From NCBI GenBank assembly GCA_943737045.1, contig CALSFV010000655.1, forward strand, positions 186,001 to 250,000: 64,000 nucleotides of DNA, read 5' to 3'. Position 1 is the first letter of the stretch. Every line of letters starts with the position of its first letter. Shown one piece after another: positions 25,401-38,100 of the stretch. Made by a program: the position numbers and the translations under genes. Source of the stretch: Parapristionchus giblindavisi. Lineage: Eukaryota > Nematoda > Chromadorea > Rhabditida > Diplogasteridae. The notes under the pieces are model-generated. The model was given only the letters and a program-made list of their open reading frames with translations, was not told the DNA's origin and made no database searches.

Positions 25401-25934
25401 GAAGGTGGCGAAGGGATAGAGAGTGGCACAGTTTATTGCGTTAGAACGAGGAGAAAAGGATTTACGCCGACGTCGACCCCGACAACTATGAAGAAATAGG
25501 ATGCAGGCATGGACTGATGTCTTGATTCCTCTCTCATTTACATGTCGTCCCGTCGTCTACCTATCGCGCTTGCTCCCTATCCCTGCTCTAGCTCGAAGTC
25601 GGTGGAGTAATGTATGCGTTGGAGCCGACTCCTTATCTCATAGAGATGGTCAGATCTCTACAAGATGTGCAAGACGTCGACTATTCATAGGAGAGAGGGG
25701 AAATGAGAAACGGAAGGATAAGATAGAGAGCGAGATGGATATTGGATTTAACTAAGATGAGCGAATGAATGATTGAGACTGAAAATGTTTTCGACTGGGA
25801 TTTTCTTGGTATGTATGTGTTAAGTAAATTAGTGGTGATGTTAAAACGATGGACATTTAAACAAATAACTTACAATTGGCGTACTCGGTGAGTCGAGAGA
25901 ATTGCTCGGGCGATAGCATAGTGCCTGCTATCAT
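19482..25934 (-). CDS. DGK: Type I diacylglycerol kinase (EF-hand/C1/catalytic); N-terminus incomplete
   Basis: DGKs phosphorylate diacylglycerol to phosphatidic acid at membranes. Exons joined in phase: 24354-24254, 24009-23916, 23826-23702, 23421-23302, 23174-23036, 22871-22748, 22531-22406, 22240-22153, 22032-21881, 21551-21466, 21410-21259, 21088-20984, 20748-20593, 20331-20125, 20012-19915, 19867-19767, 19552-19482 (~681 aa). Domains in order: two EF-hands with complete loops ([24 protein letters not shown]), two C1 zinc fingers ([20 protein letters not shown]..., then CAAKCG...[12 protein letters not shown]), the catalytic domain with [10 protein letters not shown] and [19 protein letters not shown], and the accessory domain ([27 protein letters not shown]). 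This layout is that of calcium-regulated type I DGKs. A likely first exon at 25934-25874 ([14 protein letters not shown], as in the DGK N-terminal domain) cannot be joined directly to 24354: the splice would create TAG, so at least one exon is unresolved. Two acceptors end in AAG. Confidence 0.92.
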
Positions 25935-28900
25935 GGCTGCCCCGTGTGTCCCTCAAAATCAATGGGATTTAGTGTTTTGATGCGATTAGGGCATAATATA
26001 TATGCATTGATAGAGAGCGAGTGAGTGGGAGCGACGTCATCATGTGAAATCAAAGTTGCGTTAACTGATGCGCGGCGATGAGTAAATGGGTGATGGGTAA
26101 CTTAACTTATTAATAGATTATAGATTCACACGATTTTCGACCAGTTCCTACAATTTTTGCAAAATTTGAAGGTCCACTAGGTTCAAAAGTAGAGGCCATT
26201 TATCAACTGTTGAACACGATAAAGAGAGAGAGCTAGATATAATAGAAGGGTGAGAATAGCAACACGGGGCTTGATTCAATTTGATTAGAGTAGGAGGATA
26301 TGTATGAGGAGAGAGGGGGGGGGGGGGGGGGCACAGAGAGAGAGGGGAGAGTGGGACAGAGAAATTGTAGCAGATACACGTTGATATTAGATTGGCGAAA
26401 CAAACCACAAACATGGAAAGCACGACTGACTGCAGCGCACAACAAGACAAACTGTGTTTGTAGGACGAAATAAGTGAGGGGATATGGATAGGTGAGGAAG
26501 AAACGAGACAGTAATGATATAAATGACGAGAAATGATATTTATCCGCATCAAAAGATTCGAAGATGTCATCTGTTTTATGGCTTTTTTGATATGTCTAAG
26601 CAGATTTTCTCATGCTTTCAGTCGGGATCTAGAGAGCCACACAGGAAGAAATTACGCGTGAACTGGTCGTTCATAGGGTGATGTAAGTGCAATAGACACC
26701 ATATATCGGGAGAAAGTGCCCGAGGTTTCTTCCTCGAATCGGATCTTTAATGATTCCGTTCTATGAACGGGACTTATTGCCGGGACGGTTTTTCGTAGGC
26801 TATATATCATAGGTATTCTATCTACTTTCGTGGGTTAGACACTCGGAACAATGAAATGTTATCATAGAATGCAAATCGGATTACTTTCTATAGTAAAAAC
26901 TTCCGTCTGCTAAATGAAAATCAAACAATAAATGTCAAATGCCTAATTGACGGAGAATATATGAATTGTGAACTATATTCTCCTTCGCCTTCTCATGATG
27001 ACTCAGTCGCGGAGATTGTTGATACTATGTGGTGCATCCCTCTTTCTCTATGCACGCTGGCTCACCACAATGTTCTATAGACTGTGGAAGCCAAAACGAC
27101 CGCTCAACATAGAAACTCTCTTAAATGCAATCGTCTTTCGCTTGTCTCGCTATGGAAACAAAATGGCTTGAACCAGAATACTGTGATCACATACATGTCT
27201 CTTGCAGGATGCCTAACAGGTCGAAAATGGGTCCCCCAAACTGAAAATACTCGTATCATGCAAGACACCTTCCACAGTGTTCTCATGACTTTCAAAGCAA
27301 GAACGACCGCTCAACATACAAACTCTCTCGAATACAATGGTCTCTCCTTTGTCTTGCTTTGGAAGAAAAATGGCTTGGACCAGAATACTGTGCTTCACAC
27401 CCCCCGCCCTCCTTGCGGTGGACGATGAATTTTGCATACTCAGCCCACGCTTATGCTAATCTGGATGGTAAGATTGCCCTGTGTCAAACATTGTGTTCAA
27501 ATTGAAAGAGCTAATAGTGAATTTTACAAATCATGCAAATGAACTCTGTAGAAGTAATTATTTGTACGCAAACTGTTTCGGCAATAGGTTCTACATTGAA
27601 TCTCTGCTCAATTCAAAGTTGTTCGAGCGAGTGTACACAGAGACTGTGAAAAGTTGTTTATCGGCGTATTTTCAAAAGCTGAACGGCGAGAGCAATTAAG
27701 GATTATTTAATGAGGGATACTGATAAAATTTTTGCTGAAGTAATGATGATCGGCATAGATTACCATCTAGGCACATTTACCACTCTGTTTATTTTATATC
27801 TAGGGATGTATGCGGTGAAAGTGGGTGTTAATCAACAAAAGCAACAAAAAAACAATAACATCAACTGAAGCAACAAGGATACGCATGAGAGGTGAAATGG
27901 GTGAACGATAATACGGTAATGGGTATCCGGCGACACACATTGCTCAGGACAACTCAGGTCAATCGATAACTACAAAATACTGATAAATATGGTTAGATAC
28001 GACTACTTTCTCTAAGCACACATGAATCCTGGAGGTGGAGAGGAAAAGAAGACGACGACGATGGAGAAGAAGACGAAGAAGTAACGACTCCGCCTACCCA
28101 GGCCTCGACTCCCTAGGACAGGCCTCTTCTTCTTCCATCTCCTCCTATCTCTATCCACTACTACTTTTCTCGTTCTCTCTCTATATCTCCGCTCTGAGCA
28201 GTGTCTTCCTCACTCTCTGAAATAGACGACGTCGACGACGACGACAGGATACACAATTAAGCAGAGTTGTTAATATCATTTTATAGTGTTGTCATGCCGT
28301 CCGAGTAATGACATTGCTGGAGGAGGGAGGGTTCGGGAGTCACACAGACCGTGGGTGTTGCTTGTAGATCCGAAGATTGTCCGGTCTTCACGATGAACCA
28401 CTCTTCTTAAATGTGGAAAGGTGCACCAAATGACGTTAATCATGATTTGAAATATTGCAAAAGAGGTGAGAGGTAAATAATAATGAACTACAAGTCCGCA
28501 CGTGTTGACATGCTTTATTGTGCGCATAAATATCTTATGATTTCTGATGTTTGATAGTCGTTGACTTTGTTGTTGTACGATTGGTATTTGTAGCATATAC
28601 AATGATTTCATATTGTACTGTGTCTGAAAACGCGCGATACAAAAAAGATGTTTCATTCCGAATTTGCAGGTGTGAGTAATTTTTCGTAAATATGCAAAGC
28701 TAAGAATCGGAAGCGGTTTTCTAAGGGAAAGGTAGTGTTTCACTTTTTTTTTCAATTTATGATGAGAAAGAAATTTAAAAAAAATTGTACAGAGTTTGAT
28801 CTACGCTTATCCAGATGGGGGTGAATGAAGAGTCGTCGGAAGTAGAGGTAGAATGTCGAGTTATCATGCATCTTTCTTTATTCTTCGGCTTTATAATAGT

Positions 28901-31900
28901 CTGAGCGACCTTTATAATGGACGCTTGATTCATATTATCGGCGGTCAAAGTATGCGAAATTGTGACGTGCTTTTGTGTGGAAGTTTAGAGAGCGCACAAT
29001 GGAAGTAGCGAAAAAAAGACGACGACATATGGTTGGTTGGCTGGAAAAAAAGAACAGAAGACGAAGGAGAGAATTGACGAGCAAGATGAGGGAAAGTTGG
29101 AACATAAACAGAAATAAGAAAGGGACAGGCGAGGAGGAGACAAAGTCTGTCTGCGACCATGGAAAAATGTGTGAATGTGAAATTTGAAGTTATAATAATT
29201 ATTATTTTTCGAAGTAGTATTAAAGAAAAGTTCCTGGGAAGAAAATGCACAGTACTTTTGTTTTTATTCTGGTGCGTAGGAAAATGTAGATGTGATGATT
29301 GAAATAGAGTGCGATTGATATAATTCATGATGTGCATACTGTAACATTGATTTTTTTTATTAATGTAGAGTGGTCAAACGTCGAATGTGAAAATTTGGTC
29401 AACTGCATAAAATCTCTGTTAACCAAATAAATACCTAAATCTTCTATAGGAAAGAAATGCAACGCAAAAATCTAGTAAACAATGGAATACATAAATATAA
29501 CAATGATTTGCCTCTAAGTAAAAGAAACAGCGCAAGAAAAAGTTTAAACTTTTATATTTAATATGATTTGAAAATGGTAGTTGTCAGATTGTAATCGTTG
29601 ATGTTTGGTCGCATATGAGACAAAAATTAATAAATGAAATCATAAATTAGGCAATGAATTATTTACCATATAGTTGAAAACTCCCTTGAGCCAGTGACTG
29701 TTCACGATATTCCATAAAAGGGTTTCATGAATCGTTGAGCTCTGTATTTATTCTCGGACTACACGCACACATTTTCTAACTCCGTGGGATCGGCAGAGTG
29801 CACTGCTCAATATATTTTCCAGGAATGCGGCGTGAACTACTAGTATGCTAATGATTTGGGTGTTGGGGGATATTTAATATCTCAGTTACAGTCATGTTTG
29901 TGAATAAATGAGAAATGGAAGATAATTCGAAAGAGAGGAATCATAATACTATGGTAATGACCTGCGTGTTGGCTGTTCTCTTGGTTTTCACAAGCGATTC
30001 GGGATTATGAACTGAATGAGCGGTGATACGTTTTTCTACGGTCCAGAAGGTCCCACAATAAATAGCTGAAAATGTATGAAAATGGATATACATTTCTCTG
30101 CAAAATCTCTAAAAAAATCTTTGTGTCCATGACCCAATAGTTCAAAATTTGCGTCACTGTCCCAATTTTGGACGCCCCTACGGTCCATCACTGAGGCGTA
30201 ACCTAAAACTGGAGTTTTTTATCTGTACTTGGAATGGTATATGGCTCGGAACATTAACGGATGATATAAATTATAAACAGTCTGCCCTCCCTCCCAAATC
30301 AGACCAACTAGATTTTGTGCATTGAGTCGAGCACATGTTGTCAAGCCCACCTTTCCTTGCCAAACGAAGGGGAACAAACAAAACAAGATGCAGACCGGAA
30401 CGATGAAAGTAACGACAACAAAAAATCCATGTTTCAATCTGCTTGAAACAATTTTGCAAAAACGAACAACATTTTAAATAATCCAATCGACTTGAAGCTG
30501 TTTGAGAAGAGATGGGAGATTATAGCGTGTACGGTAGGAAGTTCACGGTAGGAAGGAACATGTACGGCATAACGATTTTTCCCATGGTGGATTTTAACTT
30601 GGAAAGTAACTCTGTGTTTTCTATCGCATTAGTGCCATTAGTATTCAACGCGATTCCTAGTAATCAATTTATAAATATGGGTGGGTGTGATTGTTTACAT
30701 TGAAATGAGGACATTCACGGGCTGGGGGATAGATAGAGCTGGTAGGAAATTAAAGAAGCGAAACGTCCTTGTGGAAGTCACGTTGTGCGAAATAATAAAG
30801 CAATAAAGCGATCAGGAAGTGTTTGTTATTGTTATTTTGTTATTCTTATTTTTTCCATTGTTTGTTTGTTTTAATCAGACAAGCAGGGGACGCAATCCCT
30901 TATAGAGATGTAGTTCTCGTGTTTAGTTCCTTCCTCTGTCATCCCTTTTTCTGCTTTCCTCGTCATTAATTATCGTTTCCGACGGGAGAAAAAGTGGTTG
31001 TATGTGGATGACAGATAGTGGCAATGCGGGCAAGAGAGGAGGACCAAATGGGTTCGCCCGTTTTAGAGACTACTAGCTAGCTCTTTGGTTCAAACTTTCG
31101 CGGAATTGGTCTGGAGTCGGAAAGGAAATTAACTGTTGTTTTTTTGGTTGCGAGATTCTGAGAATTGTCTCGATTTTTCTTTTTCTTTTTGTGATGCGAA
31201 TTTATTTGGCTAGGGAGTGAAATATTGATTTAAAATTCGTATAATTTGGTCATGGCATGGATTTGGCATGATTCATTCCATCAGTGTTGTTTATTACGGC
31301 TATTGGTTGTGAATGAGATATGGCAGAACGAGGGAAGCCCCGCCTATTTTTCTCTATATCTCGGTATGTGAAAATATAATATCGACAGACGACTGTATAG
31401 CGTCGGTGGGTGGTGTGCCTTCGTTTAGATCTATTGGAAGTTATACTCATTTGGTTCACAAACAAGTTTTGGTCAAACGCTTTATTTGTTCCGGTGGAGG
31501 TCAGTCATAGTCTAAGCGAGGAGTTGTCTTAATTTATGCGATTTGTTCTTGTTCTCTTCTTCATCTAAAGTTGAACAGAGAAGTAGACATTGGATGTTCA
31601 ATTTAGTCCAATATCCTGCCTAAAGGGATTACGGGATTAGGAGATGCATTCATCTTCATCTTCAATCTCTACCTCTATCTCTCTACCTCTTATGCGATAT
31701 ATCTTAATATTATTCACGTCTTCTCTGATTCTCTATCTAACTCTCTCTAACCTCTTCATTCCTCTCACTTTATCGCTCTTCACCTTCTTTCTACTCGTAG
31801 AGTCGTCGTCTTAGTAGTTCCTCTTCCAAATCCATTCACTCCTTCTTCTCCACTCTTTCCCTTGTTGCTCTTTCATCATCCTCCTCTAATTGGACCCCTT

Positions 31901-31952
31901 CCGGAGGTCCCCCTAACTTGCAGCGATTTTCCGTCAACGAAAGGAGGAGAGA
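25935..31952. other. Gene-poor region between DGK and NDK
   Basis: About 6 kb between divergent genes. Several ORFs of 60-159 codons exist (longest 28755-28276 on the minus strand), but none shows a recognisable family, consistent splice sites or codon bias, so I do not call a gene. Contents noted: a G17 run at 26315-26331, a diverged tandem duplication at 27087-27391, an acidic/basic GA-rich stretch near 28035-28090, and CT-rich sequence at 31640-31930 just before the NDK start, probably promoter and 5' UTR. DGK or NDK upstream non-coding exons may lie here. Confidence 0.5.
27087..27391 (+). repeat. Two diverged ~100 bp direct repeats
   Basis: 27087-27184 and 27292-27391 are about 85% alike by eye (shared ACGACCGCTCAACATA, AAACTCTCT, CTTGNTNTGG and GACCAGAATACTGTG-like stretches), spaced ~205 bp apart. 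Both contain overlapping ORFs in the same frame, but the intervening DNA and lack of motifs argue against a gene. Confidence 0.6.
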
Positions 31953-33412
31953 ATGGCCGATCGAGAGGAGCGCACCTTCATCATGGTACGTTCTTTCGTC
32001 TTGGGTTACGGTAGGTTACAGTATGCGCGATGGGTACGGTAGCCTGGAAGTGGCGATATTGACTGTTATGGTGTTCGTGCCACACATGGTTGCCTAGGGG
32101 AACGCCGAGGCAGAGAGACAGTTCGGAGAAGTGGGGACAGCTGAGATGGTATGATAGAGAGATGTGGAGTGAATAATATTGATAGAGTGAGGAGGGATAT
32201 GGAGTAGCTTGAAAAGAATATTTCTGAATATGTAGTTATTGTAAAGATGGATATATGGAATACATAGATTGTCGTGTAATAAATAATGGTAATAATAATA
32301 ATTTTTTTTAAAATCATTATGTTTTGGCTATATGTTCAGTCGTAGAAAGTTGAATTGAACAAATGACATCAGAGTTATGTGCGAGGAGAGAAATAGCGTG
32401 TGAACGGAACATAGGAATACATTTTTAATCCCCACCATAACATTTATCTACTCTACAGTAGTCATGATCGTTCGGGTACGGTAGATTCGTTCACCTACAG
32501 TAGTATGCCTACAGTAACCCCTGCTGAATCAGGTTAAGCCGGACGGTGTGCAGCGTGGACTCGTCGGGGAGATCATGGAACGCTTCGAGCAGAGGGGCTA
32601 CAAGTTGGTCGCCCTGAAGATGATCACGCCAGTCAAGGAACTGCTAGAGGTACGGTATCGTGATTGATCACGAAGATCAAAGATCAAAGATCAATTATCC
32701 TCTCAGATGCACTACCAGGAGCTGCGTGATCGTCCCTTCTTTCCCAAGCTCATGGCGTACATGAGCTCCGGGCCAGTGGTAGCCATGGTGTGGGAGGTGA
32801 GATATGTGGTTACTGTACCATTGTTTTTGTCTAATCTGAATGATACTGTAGCATTCAAACGGCACTTTTTGTATTGAGCCTGTACATTATTCCTAATATC
32901 GAACGTTGATTAATTAAATAAATAATTAAATAACGTTGCAGGGATTGGATGTTGTGAGCCAAGGACGTGCCATGCTGGGTGCGACTGACCCGCTAAAGTC
33001 GGCGCCCGGTACCATTCGTGGGGATTTCTCCCTAGCGACTGGTTGGTCTAGCGAATGGAAAGATACCGTAATCTCTTATCGATTGCTGCTTGCAGGCCGC
33101 AACATTTGCCATGGCAGCGACTCGAAAGCATCGGCTCATCGCGAGATATCGCTCTGGTTCAGGGTACGGTAGTTGCTTGATATTGATTGATTGGATTTAG
33201 GGTACGGTAGTTGCTTGATATTGATTGATTGGATTTAGGGTACGGTAGTTGATTGATATTGATTGATTGGATTTAGGGTACGGTAGTTGCTTGATATTGA
33301 TTGATTGAGTGCAGGGTACAGTAGTTGCTGGATTTTGATTGATTGAATATTTCAGGATGAGGAGCTATCCGCTTACGAGAACCAGCAGCACAGCAAGTGG
33401 GTGTACGAGTGA
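31953..33412 (+). CDS. NDK: Nucleoside diphosphate kinase (complete, 6 exons)
   Basis: NDK transfers the gamma-phosphate from ATP to other nucleoside diphosphates through a phosphohistidine; the animal NME1/2 group is cytosolic. Exons: 31953-31985, 32533-32649, 32707-32796, 32942-33041, 33096-33163, 33356-33412; in phase, 154 aa, the usual length. Seen: [19 protein letters not shown] at the N-terminus, [10 protein letters not shown], the [17 protein letters not shown] segment, the active-site His in [19 protein letters not shown], and a C-terminal SKWVYE. Four of the five donors are GTAC-type (one GTACGTTC, two GTACGG) or weak. The last intron (33164-33355) is built entirely of tandem units, described separately. 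Upstream sequence is CT-rich. Confidence 0.97.
33164..33355 (+). repeat. NDK intron 5: five tandem intron-like units
   Basis: The 192 nt intron consists of four units of 38 nt and a final one of 40 nt. Each unit starts GTACGGTAGTTG (GTACAGTAGTTG in the last), passes through TTGATTGATTG, and ends TTTAGG, GTGCAGG or, at the true acceptor, TTTCAG. Every unit thus has a donor-like start and an acceptor-like end, and the unit boundary (AGG/GTACGG) equals the real exon-intron boundary. Confidence 0.92.
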
Positions 33413-33807
33413 TCTACAATTGGAATATTGATTGATTGACTCGATTATTGATTAACTGATCTCATATTTTGACGCTTTATCGATAAACAGTTAGCTGGTT
33501 AATGCCCATTGGTTTTGCTTTAAACCGGTTCCATCGAATCCGGGAAATACTCTACTGTTGTGTTGTTGTGTATTGTGTGCCATGACTACCGTATGATCTA
33601 TCAAGATTTATTGATTTTTCCCATTCAAAAGCGATTAAACTACCTAAACACTGGATCGTTTTATATTCTTTATAGTTCTATAGTTTAAGAGAAAAAGAGA
33701 AAGACTAAAAATGTGTTGTGTTGCACTATTAAAAAATTTGCAACACAACACATTTTTAATCTTTCTCTTTGAATCTCCAGTATAATTACTACCATTTTCT
33801 GGTGCAG
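33413..33807. other. Spacer between NDK and TXNDC17-like genes, with a small hairpin repeat
   Basis: 395 bp between co-oriented genes. At 33693-33771 an inverted repeat (AAAGAGAAAGACTAAAAATG ... TTTTTAATCTTTCTCTTTG; inner arms TGTGTTGTGTTGCA / TGCAACACAACACA) forms a hairpin. One arm resembles 565-600 near the window start. TGGTGCAG directly precedes the next ATG, which would suit trans-splicing of a downstream operon gene. Confidence 0.6.
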
Positions 33808-34649
33808 ATGTCGACCACTCTTATGGTGCTATTGGGCTACGACGCACTGCGTTCGGAGCTTGATCGTTGGTCTGCCGAGGGCGGCAAGGGTCGTCTTGTA
33901 CTGCTCTTCCTCTCCGATCACGTTGACGGCAAGGGATGGTGTCCGGATTGTGTGGCCGGTGCGACGTTTACTAATAATTGTCTTCATGTGTGATTTATTT
34001 TCGATTTAACTGATGGTGTAGTCCGTCCGAGGTTTACTAAACATTGGCCGTTCAGTGGAGCCTCTCGTTGAGCAGGCACTCAACGACGCCGAGGTAGCCG
34101 CCGCATCTGACCTCACCTTCGTTACCGTATTCGTCGGACAGCGTGATCCGTAAGTAGATTACGGTAGATCATATGAGAATTGGGACCAATACTGTAATAC
34201 TAGAAATTGGATGATACTGTATATTCGTATCCACTACCGTACCATCTACTACAGTACTACTGTACCATTTTTATTACCGTATCCAATCTACCGTATCATT
34301 ACAGTTGGAAGGATAAGACGAACGCGTTCCGCACGTCTCCCGATCTGCTGGTCAACTCGATCCCCACTCTACTCGAGTACGGAAACCTTGTGAGTTTGGC
34401 GTAGTTATACTGCAGTTTGGAATGTTGCATTATTAATATACACATATTACTTCTGTATTTTCTGTCACAACTGTCACGGATCTATCAAATCAAATCAATA
34501 AATGTACATTTGCTCACTCTTTGAGCGGATTACAGTAATCCGGGAACTATTGATTAATACGAGTGGATATTCAGGATCGTCGTCTGGGCGACAAGGAGTG
34601 CACGAGCGTCGAGACCATCAAGAACTTCATTCTCGGAAAGAAGATCTGA
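33808..34649 (+). CDS. TXNDC17: TXNDC17-like thioredoxin-domain protein (complete, 4 exons)
   Basis: TXNDC17 (TRP14) is a small cytosolic thioredoxin-fold disulfide reductase. Exons: 33808-33958, 34056-34149, 34305-34389, 34575-34649; in phase, 134 aa (family ~123). The redox motif WCPDC is intact at residues ~45-49 and is followed by VAVEPLVEQAL. The C-terminal half has the family pattern WKDKTNAFR..., IPTLLEYGN and a final FILGKK. I place the second exon's acceptor at 34055 (GTTCAG), not at the earlier GTGTAG, because only that keeps the frame open and matches the family. ATG follows GGTGCAG directly. Confidence 0.9.
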
Positions 34650-35155
34650 TTATCAATCGATATCTATGCATCGATCATACCGTAATCTATCAATTGATTG
34701 ATTGATTTTTTCTGTTCTCGTATTTTGTACTGGCACTACCGCATTTTGCAACAGAGAAGTTTTGGAATAAGACGTTTTCTAAATCGTTCCAAAATGTGGT
34801 AATTCCTATGTATTTTAGCTGACAAATTGTAATATTTTCTTTGTGATAATTGGGACTGGGTGCTTGCTTATACATTGCTTTTGTGATTATGATAAAGGAA
34901 ATACAAGTCTGTATTCGAATAGGAAAATTATCAGAAAATAACAATGAACAACGAAACGAGAGATAACACTATTCACAGACCATAGAAAAAACAGCAGTAA
35001 CAAAAGTCGATCGATAAATAATCATTTGCAAAACAAGAGGATGTTAAGGGGTACGGTAAACAGATACGGTAAGCGGGGCTAGGCTAAACAAGGTACGATA
35101 AGTGCAAGGCAAGACGCTCGCGGAGCTTAGACGGAGCTTAGTCCTCTCGCGGAGC
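34650..35155. other. Convergent 3' region between TXNDC17 and OSGEP
   Basis: AT-rich 3' UTR territory. Near its right end (35110-35165) a short direct duplication repeats the OSGEP stop-codon segment: CGGAGCTTAGTCCTCTCG occurs about twice plus a partial copy, so an extra copy of the terminal codons follows the true stop. No gene was seen. Confidence 0.6.
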
Positions 35156-38100
35156 TTAGTCCTCTCGCCACAGCACGTTCACTTGGTCGGTACGGTATCG
35201 CTGTGTGATGGTGCTCTTCTCCAGGGGACAGATCACGCCCGACTGCAGCTGCAGACATCCCGCCTGTACGATATTATTGATTGATTTATTTACTCATATC
35301 AAGTAATCAAAGTCGGTTTATATATCATGATATTATAATAGCAATTATAATTTATACCATTTTATAGAGTAAATCAATAATAATACGATATACTATTTTT
35401 TTTCTACAGAAAAAAAAACAAAATATACCGAATACACAATATACTTCTGTGTGAAATTTTTTTTGATTCGCCATCTAGACATCAATCGACATTACACTCA
35501 TGCAAGATAATTCGAATAAGTCACGAAGCATGATTTCAACAGGTTTATCAGAGCAAGGATTTTTTAATAGCACCTGCGCAATCATGGCACCGTTGTCGAT
35601 GCAGAATCGCTCGTCAGTCGCGAACAACTTGGCGCCGCGCTCTTCGCACATCAACTGCGCCATCTCCTGCAAAATAAGCCAGCATCGATTAAATCGGACA
35701 ATGCCTCGATACTGTCACAGTTGCTCTTGGTAACCTTACCAAACGATTCAAGTCAAACATCAACAACATTACGAAAAATCAATCAATCGATCGATCGATA
35801 CGAGTCAAGACTACCGTACCTGCAATCTGAGATTGCATCCGACTCCGCCCACAATCAGCAGTTCCCTGCTGTTCGTATGAGCCATCGCGCGTTCCGTGAT
35901 CTCGATCAACATTGCGAACACTGTCTCCTATTATTATATATATAAATATTAATATTTTAAAAATATTTTAAAAATTTACTGTACCACGTTACAGTAACCG
36001 TAGCGTTTGAATATTTTTTCAACCTCCTAATGTTCACAAATGTCTGTACGAACTACTATTATTACTGTCTATACGTGGTATGATATACATGAACCTATCA
36101 ATCAATAACTACACCCGAGCTACCGTACCTGTAGCGAGAAGCACAGGTCCTCCCGCGTGTACTCGCCCTTATTGATCCAATCGATCGCTCGTTTCTCAAT
36201 GAACGACAGTAGACCGGAGAAGGACACGTCCATGCCCTTGACCGTGTACGGCAGCTCGGCCAGTTTCGTGCCTGTAATCGATTGATTTATTGATTGATCG
36301 ATTTATTGATTGATAAGTACAAAAAAGGATCACTATAGATCCCCGCCCGGAATATCGATTGTTATGGCCTTGGGTTACGGTCGCAGATAGCACACATTTC
36401 ATAGGTGCACAACGATAATTCACTTGGTGATTCCCGGTTTCGCAAGATCAAGAATATTTCGTGGGAAGACATACAAATTGTTTCGCACCACCGGCAAATT
36501 AGTAAACCGCATAATTATAGAATAAGTATTATTAATCATTAATAAGTATTAAACATTATTGAATAATCGATTATTTTAATCGATACCAACCTTTCTTCGC
36601 CAGCTGCTCAATGTTGTAGCCGGGGAAGGGATCGTTGGGCACCTTGAGCACGCGAGCGAATCGATCCAGACAATTGCCCACGGCAATATCTTGAATGGAA
36701 TAGCACGATTACGGTAGGCAGTAGTATATAACCCCATCCAGCAATGATAATAAAGTAAATCTTCCTTGTTACACTGATAATCATCATCACTCACCGATAG
36801 TCTCGCCAAAGATGCGATACTGCTGCATCGAGTAGGATATCACCTGCAACAGGAACAGAACATTTATTTTATATTGTGCAAATTTTCTTCTTTGTAAAAA
36901 ATCTTTAGGAACATAATAAAATGTGATGACCCTGGTGAGTTTAAAAAAAGTCACTTCACGATGGCCCACCTGCGTGTTTCCGCCCGACACGTACAGTACC
37001 ACCGGGTTCTGGGCGCCAGTGATGAGTCGACCCATCTCGACGTGACCCACGCAGTGGTTAACCGCCAGCAGGGGCAGTCCCCACTGAAGGGAAAGGGTGC
37101 GAGCAACGATGGCACCGACCTGAACAATGATATGATGATATATATTTTTTATTCTTTATTCCATCAAATATATATAATATAGGGTGATGTGTACACAGAA
37201 GAGGGATAGATGGATTTCCGTCGCATAAGGCGATTTCGGTTTTGGCTCGGTGGCAGTTTGTAAAGGATGGGGTTTAGGGGCGAATTCGAGAGTCACTAAT
37301 GATGAGGGTGGAGGGGAGATTTGATAACCCTGCACGGAAGGGTTTAGGGGACGAAAGAACTAATTCTGATGGGAGTGAATTCCAACAGTCTATACTTCTA
37401 GAAGCACATGTAGTATGGGTAGTAGAAATCCTATAAGGGAGAATAATACGATATGGATGAGAAAGACGGTTGTATTGTGAGGGAAAAACAGAAAGGAGAT
37501 TGGATGAATCAAACAAATTAAAGTTATGTATAGTATTATGAATAAATTGAATATCATAAATAGCTCTTCTATATTCAAGGGTTTCGAGGTTTAAATACGC
37601 TAGTCTATCATTATAAGAAGAAGAAGGTAAACGACATTTAGCTAACATTCTTTTGGTATAATTTCTCTGTACATCTTCAAGACAGTTGGTAAGGTGCTTT
37701 GAGGTGGGATTAAATACAACAGTAGATGATTCAAGTAGGGGTCTAACATAAACACAATAATATGACTATTGTAGAATAACAATAATATGACTATTGTAGA
37801 AGCCCAGATCGCCTCAAAAGGGGGTGGAGCCATGATCAAACTAGAGCATTCACTCGGTACCGATCTACAATCGTGATGTGATGGTGTGTATATAGAAATA
37901 ACGATTGAGATACATTATGCTCATTATATACTATGCTCATTATATCATTATGCTCAGATACATTATGCTCCACTCATTCACCAACTTTATAACCTCTTAC
38001 TCAGAGAGTCATGCACAATCATCACTTCAACCATATTATTATTATCTGTTCCGTTTCGCCGTGTATTTTACAATTATGTCATCGATAAATAAATAAATCA

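Noticed and set aside
28035..28220. Arg-rich ORF MERKRRRRRWRRRRR and its acidic alternative frame
   Set aside because: Arises from a short GA-rich stretch; neither frame continues into convincing coding sequence.
28276..28755. 159-codon ORF on the minus strand between DGK and NDK
   Set aside because: No recognisable domain, composition typical of AT-rich non-coding DNA, and no supporting splice sites or neighbours.
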